Source of the DNA: Halichondria panicea
Lineage: Eukaryota > Porifera > Demospongiae > Suberitida > Halichondriidae
NCBI RefSeq assembly: GCF_963675165.1
Contig: NC_087387.1
Location: 937,001-1,001,000 of the forward strand
DNA: 64,000 nucleotides
Reading direction: 5' to 3'
How positions within the stretch are numbered: the stretch's first letter is position 1; every line of letters starts with the position of its first letter. The position numbers and the translations under genes were made by a program. Below the pieces are notes generated by a model. That model saw nothing but the letters and a program-made list of their open reading frames with translations, was not told where the DNA came from and searched no databases. Positions 44,555 through 60,529 of the stretch are shown in pieces.

Positions 44555-44662
44555 TTAACAAGGAATCCAATGGTATATGAAATTTTGAATTTCAGTTAAG
44601 TGTAACAAAGTTATGACAACATTATGAAGGTCAACCTCAACACAAATAACATAATACACTCA

Positions 44663-44896
<234 letters not shown>

Positions 44897-46275
44897 TTAC
44901 CAAGATCTGATGAAACTATCAACTATCCTACTAACAAAGTGTGGCTAATAATGGTGAATTTTACCGAAGGTCGCCAAATTTGAAAACGCCAAGTCAGTTC
45001 AAATTGCTTATTCGCCAAATATTCCAGTTATACAGTATACTCTATAACACTATTGTGGGCACTTGAACTTTGTACTCACCGTGAATGGTGGGGAAGAGTG
45101 AGTTGATGAGGTTCTGGTAAAGATTTTTATCCTGACTCATCTCGTAGATACGTGACCACTCGGCATCGGTCATCTGCTTACGAATGCTCTCCGCTGTTTG
45201 ATCCTCCCCTGTCAAATCACGCCCACTAAACTGGAGGACAAATCGAATGCAGTAATTGTAGGTACATGCATGTAGATGCAACCAAAACAAACGTTAAACC
45301 CTCTAAAAGTATCTTCTAAATGTATACAGCAAATCAGATTATATATGTACTCTATACTCATCAACCCATTGTCTAACGCAACGTGTACAGGAGGCATGGT
45401 CCTGCTTCGTCTATAGACACTCTAAACTAGACAAGAAAACGGCTAGGATTAAGAGAACTGTGGGGTTGGGTTATACATGTACAAACAATTAGGCTGGAGG
45501 AATAAATGGAGGTACATAATTATACTCACCCCGGGCTGTGTCTGTTGTACAGCACATGCCAGAAACGCCAGTCGATAGGTGAGGTCTCTTACACCGAGGG
45601 CCTTGAGTCCTCTCACTCCGTCCCTATCGTACCCCTCCCCACCACGCATACGAGTCGATGTCTCCGCCCTCACTCCCTCTGTACGCAGCTGTGAGACGTC
45701 AGGGACGACAACAAGCGTCCCGATGAAGTCACACTTGTCTCCAGCCTGCACCATCTCTACAGCTTCAGCTCGCAGAATAATCTCAAGACTGTGTGTACGA
45801 AGTAGGTTATAATTATGAATGAGTAACACCAGGAGCGGCACTCCTGTTAACAAGTTGAATGTGCAGTAAATGGTGGAGTCTAATGAACTTACACATGCTC
45901 ACTCTACTTCAACATGTGCTACACTATGTTCTAAGACCGCAGACATCTCATCACACATGTGTTTACACGACAGCTGTCTACTACATGTATACACTGTGTA
46001 TACACTGCATGTAGATGCATACACTAACTAAAGACATAAAACGGTAGCTCAACTGATGCTCACATTAATAATTTAATAGCAACAATACAATATAATGAGC
46101 ATAGAGACCCCTCCCACTCCTCACCTTCGGGGGATGGAGCCTCGTGGCAGCTCCTGCTGTGTCTCCTGGATACGCACTTTCTGGAAGTCAACAAACCGCG
46201 AGGCATTGACATCAAGCATGAACCGTCTTCTGTTCTGACAGTTAGGATTCTTACACACCTGGGGAAATGAACACA

Positions 46276-46392
46276 GGTGTATGAGAGGGTGTGGCTTCTG
46301 GGGATGGTGTATGAGAGGGTGTGGCTTCTGGGGATGGTGCATGAGAGGGTGTGGCCTCTGGGGATGGTGTATGAGAGGGTGTGGCTTCTTTA
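46276..46392. repeat. 30-bp minisatellite in MCM6 copy D intron
   Basis: Nearly four tandem units of a 30-base GTGTATGAGAGGGTGTGGCT-type motif lie in the intron between the exons at 46125-46258 and 46593-46761. Confidence 0.85.
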
Positions 46393-46789
46393 GTGTAATT
46401 AACAGCTCAAGATAGCATACTTGCTGTACGACTGTACGTATAGCACACTTGAAACTGCCATGGCTACAATTAAAATCTTCTGCGTCGACAGGGGACATTT
46501 AATTGAGTTTTGCTCACACACACACACACACACAATCGACTTTATTAGACTTTACTAGGACATTATAATTATTAATGATGTGAAGCACTCACTGTTGGCT
46601 GTGTGAACTTGAACTGCTGCTCAACATCAGAGATGACCGTCTGACACTCGAGACAGAGGAACGTCCCATTGGTCAGCTCGGGATGGACAGGGTGCGTCCG
46701 TACCACTTGCCCACTGATGCGTAGCAGAGTACCCACTTTGGACGTTGAGAGTTCACGAACCCTGTGGGTGAATAAGTTGACACATTATC

Positions 46790-47283
46790 ACTCAAAAAAT
46801 ACTTCGGCCAAATACTGCAGAGAGTTGTCTTGCGTTGCTATGACTTCATCACTTTGCTGCCATGTGGTGTCTTGTGATACAACGGTTTCTATCGTAATAT
46901 TTTCAGGGATGTCTTGCATTTCTCTGGCTTCATCATCTGGGGGGCCGGGGAGGGGTTGCTCTTGTACTTCAAATGTAGCTTGCTGTGTAATGAACGTGGC
47001 TTCTGCTGCTAATGCTTGAAACATCATCACCTGTTTGTTGAGCTCACAAACTAGGGACTGGGCCGTGTAGAGGTCAAATTGTCCATCTTCAGAGCTTGGT
47101 TGGTCATCAGTGGGTACCGGTACTTCATCTTGTTCATTGAGATTGTCACTTTTAGTGAGGTTATTGAGATCTGATTGATAGTGGAGTCTTGCAAGCAGTG
47201 GCTCTGCTCTCTCTGTAGTTGTATAATGGGTCCATGCAACTGATGCAGCTTCAGATACAGAGTGTGCTAGGTACTTGTCTATT
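46790..47283 (-). pseudogene. Coiled-coil gene exon-1 fragment, copy 6, start codon lost
   Basis: A copy of exon 1 with the initiating ATG changed to ATA at 47281-47283 (KIDKYLAHS). It is open to LQYLAE and then joins the MCM6 copy D intron (VFFE, stop). A longer frame beginning in the TRIM copy 8 3' end remains open across it. Confidence 0.82.
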
Positions 47284-47457
47284 TTCACTTGTAATAAGAT
47301 GGTAAAGATCATCATAACACAATCACAAACGATCTTTCCCAAAATAGGCAGCAGGCAGGTAAAGATCATCAGTAGAACTAACTGCTTCTCAATCAAAAGT
47401 AAATTATTACATACACATAAAACACAGATTGCTACTGCCCACACACACAAATAATAA

Positions 47458-49662
47458 CTAAAATATAACAACAGATCCGTGACTGCGCACATAAACAAAA
47501 CCATCACTGTCCACAGCTACTCCATAAACTCTATAAAGATTAGTGATATGAGCATTACCAAATGATGTGACAAACTGACCGTCTTTAGTGAACACTGACA
47601 CACGCTTGTTACCATCCTCAAAAACATAAACAAAACCAGTGACACACACACCACAAGGGGAAGACAGTTCTCCTTGTCCATTTCCTTTCTTTCCAATCGA
47701 GCGAATAAACCGACCATCCATAGTGAGCACTTGAACACGATGATTACTATAGTCAGTGACATACACCATTTGTTTATTGTCCACTGCAACATCCTCTGGT
47801 CCGTTAAAATGCTCATTACCAGTTCCGTATGAACCAATCTGCTTGACTTGCTCCAGCTCTGTTGTCAACACTTGGACTCTGTGATTTTGATCGTCACACA
47901 CAAACACTTGATCACCAGCGACTGCTATCCCTCGAGGGCAGTTGAGTTCCTTTGGACCACTTCCCTTTGTCCCAAACCTCTTTAGCAGATCTCCTCTTTT
48001 GTTGATTTTGTACACACAGTGTTTGGTGCAGTCACAGACATAGATGTTGTCCTCCTTGTCTACTGCCACACCATAGATACTGCCAAACCCATGCTTTGAT
48101 TGGCTGATGCTTCGAATTTGTTTTCCTTTCTTGTCAAACACCAAAATATCGCTATAGTCAGTTAATATCAGTTCTTCAGATGAGTTGAATACCATATACC
48201 GAGGGTTCTTGATTCCTCTTATCACCCTCACTGGTTTGTCTAGCTTGGTGGGGGGTATTTTGATGAACACAGAGAAGGGGCTTCCTGGGATGGGCTGGTC
48301 GTCCACTGAGATCAGGAGGTGGTGTCGACCACGTACCTTAGGGGTGTACTCAATACTGTACACTCCACCCCTCACAGGCACTGCTTGCAATTGTTGGGAT
48401 GTATCATCAACTAGCGATCTTAGAGTCGATTTAGTTTTTGAAGAAAATTGTTGTGGCTGGTGTGTATTGATTGAAAAGCAAGCAGGTTTATCGATTTCAG
48501 CATTTTTAGCTCCATCTCCTTCCACAGTGCACTTTGTTGGATCAACTTTAGTACCATTATACACAAAAACGTTGTTCTCACACAACTTCTTGAGATCCTC
48601 ACAAACAAACACTTGGACTCCAAAATCATCTTTCTCCACTGGATCAGGATTGGCTGCTTCCTTCTCTCGCTTCACCACCTCGGCATCGATTCGACTCACC
48701 ACCTGCTCTTGCATCGTAATCAGTTCTTCATCACTTGCATTCTTCAGTGTACGCTCTACAAAGTCAATCAAACTCTGAGCAGTGCCCAGAGACAGGTCCA
48801 GACCCTTCTCTTGAACCGTCAGTTTCTCCATCTTTGAATCAGCCAAAGCAGAAGATTCTCGTAAAACATGGACCTTGCATCGATCGAGAATATCGTGTAG
48901 CTCCTGGAACTTGGCATTCACTTGTCTCTCTGTCAGTTCTTTCTGGGCCTGGATCTTCTGTTTAGTTCCTTTCACTTGATTCACAGCGGTGCTCAGATCA
49001 GGCAGTAGGTTCTTGAGTGGGGAGAGGTGCTCCGTCAGCTTTTTGCGAGTTGCTGGGGAGGCTTTCTTTACAAATTCGTAATTGTGTCCAGCGTGTTCAA
49101 TAACGATACAGTCTCGACAGATGAGCTTGTTGCAATCGAAGCAAAAAATCTTTTTTAGTTCCTCGTGATCCTCACATTTTGGGGGTGGTGGGCTTTCGAA
49201 TGTTAGTTCTTTCACTCCGCCCTGTTTGAGGTCGTCCAGAGTGGAGATGGCATGTCCGGCAAATACTTTCAATCGTTTATGACACTTCACACAATCTTCA
49301 CAGATGAAATTGACACACTGTCGGCAGAATGCAGTGGCCTTTCCCCCAGAGCACATTTCACAGGTGGTCTCCAACTTGCCATGGGCTTTCTCCATCCTCG
49401 AGTGGAGTGCTTTCATCCGGTTGATGAAGAACGCAGTGGGCAGTCTGTCTGGGTTGTTGTCTGGCAATAGAGTGGGCTCACGACAGTCGGGGCAGGGGAA
49501 CGGCTGGTTGGGTCGGTAGCGACTGGAGAGTGTGAGGATGCATTGCTTGCAGTAGTAGTGACAACAAGGGAGCAGCTTTGGCTCCTGGTAGCGGTCATGA
49601 CAGATGCCACAGGTCACTTCTTGCTCGAGATCAGCAACAACTGGATCAGGTCCTTCGGCCAT
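47458..49662 (-). CDS. TRIM-NHL E3 ubiquitin ligase-like protein, copy 8
   Basis: A full 734-residue single-exon frame with intact RING. B-box 1 is CVKCHKRLKVFAGH, and the filamin first half is the VDPTKCTVEGDGAKNAEIDK type, a combination not seen in other copies. Blade 1 is one residue short (YSDILVF), and the last blade carries a short insertion (HITNLYRVYGVAV). Other variable residues are DCTKH, DDQNHR and FNGPED. The probable 5'UTR intron covers 49676-49828. Coiled-coil copy 6 and MCM6 copy D follow. It is probably functional. Confidence 0.93.
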   Translation of the reverse strand: MAEGPDPVVADLEQEVTCGICHDRYQEPKLLPCCHYYCKQCILTLSSRYRPNQPFPCPDCREPTLLPDNNPDRLPTAFFINRMKALHSRMEKAHGKLETTCEMCSGGKATAFCRQCVNFICEDCVKCHKRLKVFAGHAISTLDDLKQGGVKELTFESPPPPKCEDHEELKKIFCFDCNKLICRDCIVIEHAGHNYEFVKKASPATRKKLTEHLSPLKNLLPDLSTAVNQVKGTKQKIQAQKELTERQVNAKFQELHDILDRCKVHVLRESSALADSKMEKLTVQEKGLDLSLGTAQSLIDFVERTLKNASDEELITMQEQVVSRIDAEVVKREKEAANPDPVEKDDFGVQVFVCEDLKKLCENNVFVYNGTKVDPTKCTVEGDGAKNAEIDKPACFSINTHQPQQFSSKTKSTLRSLVDDTSQQLQAVPVRGGVYSIEYTPKVRGRHHLLISVDDQPIPGSPFSVFIKIPPTKLDKPVRVIRGIKNPRYMVFNSSEELILTDYSDILVFDKKGKQIRSISQSKHGFGSIYGVAVDKEDNIYVCDCTKHCVYKINKRGDLLKRFGTKGSGPKELNCPRGIAVAGDQVFVCDDQNHRVQVLTTELEQVKQIGSYGTGNEHFNGPEDVAVDNKQMVYVTDYSNHRVQVLTMDGRFIRSIGKKGNGQGELSSPCGVCVTGFVYVFEDGNKRVSVFTKDGQFVTSFGNAHITNLYRVYGVAVDSDGFVYVRSHGSVVIF

Positions 49663-49675
49663 CGTTAGTTAAGAT

Positions 49676-50299
49676 CTGGGGAATGCATTTGTACAACATT
49701 TATAAAAGCATGAAACTATACAAGAATGTTGAATCTGTGAATAATATTTTGCACTAAGTGATCAATTAGGTCAAGCTAAGCTAGACCTCTGCAGCTAGTT
49801 GAAAAAACGGGTCCCCGAAAAAACTTACCTACTATTTATAAGAACTTCCTAGATCCTTTAATTTCAACAATTACACAAGCCTTTGTTTTGCATGTACCTT
49901 GTACTGGTACATGCTACGCCCATTACACAATGTTATAAATCTGACCAGATACGCCCACTTTTTTGTTTCAACACTGGCCCACACTTTCTTCAATATGAAA
50001 TTACATGTACATGTATGTACAACAATTCTATGGTAGCAACATTGATATCTCCCTGAGCACTGGGCATGAGATGCCTTGATCCCAGGCCACACTGAAGATG
50101 GAGGCCTTGTAGGAGGCTAGGCTATTAAATAGCTGTCTTGGTATCTTTCAATTTAAAATTATAATTATCAGCGTACTAGGTACACAAATATTGAGGAATG
50201 CATAATTATAAGTATGTGTTCAATACATGTACATGTATATAACTGGTAAAAATGTTTGCCAAGTTTATAAGTCGTTGAACAAACTAATGTTCGATGTGT
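49676..50299 (-). promoter_or_regulatory. Upstream region of TRIM copy 8 and spacer to MCM6 copy E
   Basis: Holds the probable 5'UTR intron (49676-49828), the ATACGCCCACTTTTTTG block near 49945 and the ACATGTACATGT tract. It ends at the MCM6 copy E stop at 50300-50302. No coding frame is credible. Confidence 0.45.
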
Positions 50300-54964
<4,665 letters not shown>

Positions 54965-55235
54965 CTGTGTGTACGAAGTAGGTTATAATTATGAATGAGT
55001 AACACCAGGAGCGGCACTCCTGTTAACAAGTTGAATGTGCAGTAAATGGTGGAGTCTAATGAACTTACACATGCTCACTCTACTTCAACATGTGCTACAC
55101 TATGTTCTAAGACCGCAGACATCTCATCACACATGTGTTTACACGTAGTACATGAATACACTGTGTATAATAATATCACTATAGATGCATACACTAACTA
55201 AATTAAGACATAAAATGGTAGCTTAACTGATGCAC

Positions 55236-55988
55236 ACATACTCAAAGCAACATGTAACTCTGTTGTCTCCCACACCCATGTACCTTATATACAGAGAAAC
55301 CTCTGATGCATTTAAGCACACTAGTTGACAGTTGACAATGCACTGTCCCCAAATTTACTTTTCTAACTGACTAAATACAATAACTCTTCTGCCTCCCATA
55401 CCCATGTATATACCTTATATACAGAGAAACCTTTTATACATTAATTTTAAGCACACTAGTTGACAATGCACTGTCGCCAAATTTACTTTTCTACACCAAC
55501 TACAATGCATGGACAATAAATTATCTACAAAGGCAGTGGCGTAGGAAGTGGGGTGGCTCCAGGGGCTGGAGCCACCGCTTGTTGGAGAGCAATGTTTAGC
55601 TTCAACTGTTGAGCTAGCTATTAAACTGTAAATTACGTGATTATTTCAATGATGGGTTAGGTTGCAAAAGTCTAAAGTACAAAGTGATAGATCTACCACA
55701 GAGATAATGATTGATCTATGAGCCTAGTCTCGAATTCAAGAATACGAAGTTGGGGAGGGCGTGGCCAGACTACTATGAGCCCCCCTTGCAAAAAATCTTC
55801 CTACGCCACTGAAAGGGAAAAATATTAATGTCTTGAATAATAAAAATTAATGATAAGGCCAGGGTTTGACTGACCTCGCCTCTGCTCACAGTGTTGGGGT
55901 CACTGGTGGTCACGGCAATTGATAGCGCCTCCAGGTCATGCTCTGGGTACTCAGCCAGCTGTATCCAGACACGGTCAGGACTGTTCAC
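55236..55988 (-). pseudogene. Tudor-domain gene fragment, copy 3 (one exon plus intron)
   Basis: Only the exon 55988-55875 (VNSPDRVWIQLAEYPEHDLE) and part of the following intron remain. The intron part contains a tandem duplication (two versions of a TTATATACAGAGAAACC region near 55285 and 55418) and a mobile-element insertion at 55534-55811. On the left it is fused to MCM6 copy E intron sequence, and on the right to coiled-coil exon fragment copy 7. Confidence 0.8.
55529..55816. mobile_element. 278-bp MITE-like element with 15-bp inverted termini and AAAGG target duplication
   Basis: The element 55534-55811 begins CAGTGGCGTAGGAAG and ends CTTCCTACGCCACTG, a perfect 15-base inverted repeat. 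AAAGG flanks both sides (55529-55533 and 55812-55816). The uninterrupted site ACAAAGGGACAATATTAATG exists at the equivalent intron position in both other Tudor copies (about 16396 and 62132), which shows insertion rather than ancestral sequence. It has no coding capacity, so it is a non-autonomous DNA transposon. Confidence 0.9.
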
Positions 55989-56648
55989 CTGCAGTACTTG
56001 CAATAACATTGTTGACAATTGGTCTCCTCGTGTCGGACAATAATAGTGTATCCATTGTAGGCTCTTTGGGTGAAGCTTTGTCTATAGTGGTGTCCATTGG
56101 ATGTACTCTACTGGTGACCTCTGTGAACCTTGTCTTGGCAACACAAGCACACGGCAATTTTCCAACCATATTATATTCGGCCAAATACTGCAGAGAGTTG
56201 TCTTGCGTTGCTATGACTTTATCACTTTGCTGTCGTGTGGTGTTTTGTGATACAATAGTTTCTATCGTAATATTTTCAGGGAGACTTGCATTTCTCTGGC
56301 TTCATCCTCTGGGGGGAGGGGCTGCTGTTGTACCTCAAATGTAGCTTGCTGTGTAATGAACGTGGCTTCTGCTGCTAATGCTTGAAACATCATCACCTGG
56401 TTGTTGAGCTCACAAACTAGGGACTGGGCCGTGTAGAGGTCAAATTGTCCATCTTCAGAGCTTGGTTGGTCATCAGTGGGTACCGGTACTTCATCTTGTT
56501 CATTGAGATTGTCACTTTTAGTGAGATTGTCGAGATCTGATTGATAGTGGAGTCTCGCAAGCAGTGGCTCTGCTCTCTCTGTAGTTGTATAATGGGTCCA
56601 TGCAACTGATGCAGCTTCAGATACAGAGTGTGCTAGGCACTTGTCCAT
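55989..56648 (-). pseudogene. Coiled-coil gene exon-1 fragment, copy 7, joined to Tudor exon
   Basis: A copy of exon 1 from the ATG at 56646-56648 to the NNVIAST codons, joined to a Tudor exon as in copies 2 and 8. A small deletion near 56280 shifts the frame after MQVSLKI, so no long product results. Confidence 0.8.
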
Positions 56649-56821
56649 TTTCACTTGTAATAAGATGGTAAAGATCCTCATAACACAATCACAAAAGATC
56701 TTTCCCAAAATAGACAGCAGCAGGTAAAGATCGTCATTAGAACTAACTGCTTCTCAATCAAAAGTAAATTATTACATACACATAAAACACAGATTGCTAT
56801 TGCCCACACACACAAATATAA

Positions 56822-58984
56822 CTAAAATATAACAACAGATTCTTCACTGCGCACATAAACAAAACCATCACTGTCCACAGCTACTCCATAAGGATTAGTG
56901 ATATGACCATTACCAAATGATGTGACAAACTGACCGTCTTTAGTGAACACTAACACACGATTGTTTTCATAATCAGCAACATAAACAAAATCAGTGACAC
57001 ACACACCACGAGGGTCAGACAGATCTCCTTGTCCATTTCCTTTCTTTCCAATCGAGCGAATAAACCGACCATCCATAGTGAGCACTTGAACACGATGATT
57101 ATAATTGTCAGTGACATACACCATTTGTTCATTGTCCACTGTGACATCCTCTGGGTAGTTAAAATGCTCATTACCAGTTCCCCTTGAACCAATCTGCTTG
57201 ACTGGCTCCAGCTCTGTCGTCAACACTTGGACTCTGTGATTGTCTTGATCGCACACAAACACTTGATCACCAGCGACTGCTATCCCTCGAGGCCAGTTGA
57301 GTTCCTTTGGACCACTTCCCTTCGTCCCAAACCTCTTTAGCAGATCTCCTCTTTTGTTGAACTTGTACACACAGAGTTTGTGCCTGTCACAGACATAGAT
57401 GTTGTCCTCCTTGTCTACTGCCACACCAGCGGTATTGCTAAACCCATGCTTTGATTTGCTGATGCTTCGAATTTGTTTTCCTTTCTTGTCAAACACCAAA
57501 ACATCACCGTTCCAGTCAGTTACAATCAGTTCTTCTGATGAGTTGAATGCCATATACTGAGGGTTGTCGATTCCTCTTATCACCTTCACTGGTTTGTCCA
57601 GCTTGGTGGGGGGTATTTTTACGAACACAGAGAAGGGACTTCCTGGGATGGGCTGGTCGTCCACTGAGATCAGGAGGTGGTGTCGACCACGTACCCTAGG
57701 GGTGTACTCAATGCTGTACACTCCACCCCTCACAGGCACTGCTTGCAATTGTTGGGTCGATTGATCAACTAGCAATTTCAGTACTGCTTGTGGTTTGCCT
57801 TGTTTTGAACTGATATAGACATTCAGATTTGTACATTTGTCAACTTCAGCCATCTTCACACCATCACCACTCACAGAAGGATAAACTACAACATTGTTCT
57901 CACACAACTTCTTGAGATCCTCACAAACAAACACTTCGACTCCAAAATCATCTTTCTCCACTGGATCAGGATTGGCTGCTTCCTTCCCTCGCTTCACCAC
58001 CTCGGCATCGATTCGACTCACCACCTGCTCTTGCATCGTAATCAGCTCTTCATCACTTGCATTCTCCAGTGTACGCTCTACAAAGTCAATCAAACTCTGA
58101 GCAGTGCCCAGGGACAGGTCCAGACCCTTCTCTTGAACCGTCAGCTTCTCCATCTTTGAATCAGCCAAAGCAGAAGATTCTCGTAAAACACGGACCTTGC
58201 ATCGATCGAGAATATCGTGTAGCTCCTGGAACTTGGCATTCACTTGTCTCACTGTCAGTTCGTTCTGGGCCTGGATCTTCTGTTTAGTTCCTTTCACTTG
58301 ATTCACAGCGGTGCTCAGATCAGGCAGTAGGTTCTTGAGTGGGGAGAGGTGCTCCGTCAGCTTTTTGCGAGTTGCGGGGGAGGCTTTTTTGACAAATTCG
58401 TAATTGTGTCCAGCGTGTTCAATAACGATACAGTCTCGACAGATGAGCTTGTTGCAATCGAAACAAAAAATCTTTTTTAGCTCCTCATGATCTTCGCATT
58501 TTGGGGGTGGTGGGCTTTCGAATGTTAGTTCTTTCACTCCGCCCTGTTTGAGCTCGTCCAGAGTGGAGATGGCATGTCCGGCAAATACTCTCAATCGTTT
58601 ATGAGACTTCACACAATCTTCACAGATGAAATTGACACATTGTCGGCAGAATGCAGTGGCCTTTCCCCCAGAGCACATTTCACAGGTGGTCTCCAACTTG
58701 CCGTGGGCTTTCTCCATCCTCGAGTGGAGTGCTTTCATCCGGTTGATGAAGAACGCAGTGGTCAGTCTGTCAGGGTTGTTGTCTGGCAATAGAGTGGGCT
58801 CACGACAGTCGGGGCAGGGGAACGACTGGTTGGGTCGGTAGCGACTGGAGAGTGTGAGGATGCATTGCTTGCAGTAGTAGTGACAACAAGGGAGCAGCTT
58901 TGGCTCCTGGTAGCGGTCATGACAGATGCCACAGGTCACTTCTTGCTCGAGATCAGCAACAACTGGATCAGGTCCTTCAGCCAT
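56822..58984 (-). CDS. TRIM-NHL E3 ubiquitin ligase-like protein, copy 9
   Basis: An open 720-residue single-exon frame with intact RING, CVKSHKRLRVFAGH B-box 1, B-box 2, coiled coil, VVYPSVSGDGVKMAEVDK-type filamin first half (as in copy 7) and six NHL blades. Variable blade residues include IDNPQYM, DWNGD, SNTAGVAV, DRHKL, FNYPED, TDNYNH and ADYENN. A probable 5'UTR intron spans 58995-59141. Its upstream flank resembles that of TRIM copy 1, including a CT microsatellite at the same place. Coiled-coil copy 7, Tudor copy 3 and MCM6 copy E follow. It is probably functional. Confidence 0.93.
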   Translation of the reverse strand: MAEGPDPVVADLEQEVTCGICHDRYQEPKLLPCCHYYCKQCILTLSSRYRPNQSFPCPDCREPTLLPDNNPDRLTTAFFINRMKALHSRMEKAHGKLETTCEMCSGGKATAFCRQCVNFICEDCVKSHKRLRVFAGHAISTLDELKQGGVKELTFESPPPPKCEDHEELKKIFCFDCNKLICRDCIVIEHAGHNYEFVKKASPATRKKLTEHLSPLKNLLPDLSTAVNQVKGTKQKIQAQNELTVRQVNAKFQELHDILDRCKVRVLRESSALADSKMEKLTVQEKGLDLSLGTAQSLIDFVERTLENASDEELITMQEQVVSRIDAEVVKRGKEAANPDPVEKDDFGVEVFVCEDLKKLCENNVVVYPSVSGDGVKMAEVDKCTNLNVYISSKQGKPQAVLKLLVDQSTQQLQAVPVRGGVYSIEYTPRVRGRHHLLISVDDQPIPGSPFSVFVKIPPTKLDKPVKVIRGIDNPQYMAFNSSEELIVTDWNGDVLVFDKKGKQIRSISKSKHGFSNTAGVAVDKEDNIYVCDRHKLCVYKFNKRGDLLKRFGTKGSGPKELNWPRGIAVAGDQVFVCDQDNHRVQVLTTELEPVKQIGSRGTGNEHFNYPEDVTVDNEQMVYVTDNYNHRVQVLTMDGRFIRSIGKKGNGQGDLSDPRGVCVTDFVYVADYENNRVLVFTKDGQFVTSFGNGHITNPYGVAVDSDGFVYVRSEESVVIF

Positions 58985-58994
58985 CGTTAGTTCA

Positions 58995-59555
58995 CTGGGG
59001 AATGCATTTGTACAACATTTTAATTAATAATATAAATAGCAATTTCACTAGAAATTGAGTACTAGAATATTGAGTTTGCACTAAGTGATCATTTATAGGT
59101 CAAGCTAAGCTAGACCTATGCAGTTAGTTCAAAAAACTTACCTACTATTTATCAGAAGTTCCTAGATCCTTCAATTTAATTCAGAAGCACATCAGTGTCA
59201 CATTTAAGTTGTTGTTTTGCATGTACCTTGTACTGGTACATGCTACGCCCATTACACAATGTATAAATCTGACCAGATACGCCCATTTTTGTTTCAACGC
59301 CCACACACACTTTTCTACTATTCACCTGAGCTGTGATACAATGCAATGTAGCCAACTGAATGAAGTGAGTGAATCACTCACTGTCCTTGAAGCGTTGATT
59401 ATAGGATCTATGTGCATAGTATATCTTTATATGAATATGAAAAAGTGTTCAAGATGCTCACAACTCGTGAACAGTGCCTTTCCCTTCCCATCACAATTTC
59501 TGCCACTTGTAGCTGGTACTAGTAATATAGCAGAGACTGTATGATACACACTACT
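58995..59555 (-). promoter_or_regulatory. Upstream region of TRIM copy 9
   Basis: Contains the probable 5'UTR intron (58995-59141, GTAAGT donor) and the ATACGCCCATTTTTG block near 59275. The rest matches the region upstream of TRIM copy 1 (5979-6340). Confidence 0.45.
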
Positions 59556-59556
59556 A

Positions 59557-59711
<155 letters not shown>

Positions 59712-59911
59712 AGCTCAGTGCCTCTCTGGTGGCAACAATTACCATCCACAACGTAATCGCAGTGCAACGGTGACAGCTTGCGAGTCTACAACGTTAGACA
59801 GCCATAATTGCTTTCAGAAAATCAAATAATTATTCAGATTGGACCAATGGTACGCAAGTTATTGTCGTTCAAAGAATTGTATCCTTAGTGATTTTCCAAA
59901 GTGATTATACT

Positions 59912-60197
59912 TGCCGTAGGCTTTCTCCATTCTCGAGTGGAGTGCTTTCATCCGGTTGATGACGAATGCGGTGGGCAGTCTGTCTAGGTTTTTGCCTGGC
60001 AATAGAGTGGGCTCACGACAGTCGGGGCAGGGGAATGGCTGGTTGGGTCGGTAGCGACTGGAGAGTGTGAGGATGCATTGCTTGCAGTAGTAGTGACAGC
60101 AAGGGAGCAGCTTTGGCTCTTGGTAGCGGTCATGACAGATGCCACAGGTCACTTCTTGCTCGAGATCAGCAACAACTGGATCAGGTCCTTCGGCCAT
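59912..60197 (-). pseudogene. TRIM N-terminal fragment, copy 10 (RING only)
   Basis: Starts at the ATG at 60195-60197 and encodes about 95 residues: the full RING (C18 to C60) and the linker to MEKAYGK. It then passes abruptly into non-coding sequence like that at 6800-6830 (CCTTAGTGATTTTCCAAAGT). Substitutions such as LPGKNLDRL and AFVINRM mark decay. Its upstream side, with a probable 5'UTR intron at 60220-60331, matches TRIM copy 3, so it is the broken edge of the large duplication. Confidence 0.85.
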
Positions 60198-60219
60198 CGT
60201 TAGAAATTGTTTCTCAGAT

Positions 60220-60529
60220 CTGAAGAATGCAATTGTGTAGAATGTTGAATATGGCATAAACTTTGTATAATTAGCTATATACATGCTATATACATGTACT
60301 ATACCTCTGCAGCTACTGTATAAAGTCTTACCTACAATCAGAAAATGGGTTAAGGCATATGGTAAAAGTAAGCAATGAACTGAAGTAGCAGTAGGCTGCT
60401 CTAAGTTGTAAAATTAATGTTATTCATAGCGTTTCACCCAGCTAGTGTTTTAATGAGATTCATTGCATTTTCTAGTACAAATTAATGTTTGCGATTTTAC
60501 TCAGAAATTAATACTCGCGAAAATATGTA
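60220..60529 (-). promoter_or_regulatory. Upstream region of TRIM copy 10 fragment
   Basis: Equivalent to 14484-14760 and includes the GTAAGA donor at about 60327-60331. No gene is seen in it. Confidence 0.4.

Noticed and set aside
45506-45812. Plus-strand frames over MCM6 exons (also at 54755-54988)
   Set aside because: They are antisense to the exon encoding [17 protein letters not shown], a clear MCM6 segment.
59859-60284. Upstream extension of the RING fragment beyond the MAEGPDP start
   Set aside because: The extra residues lie in the 5'UTR intron and are not shared by full-length copies.
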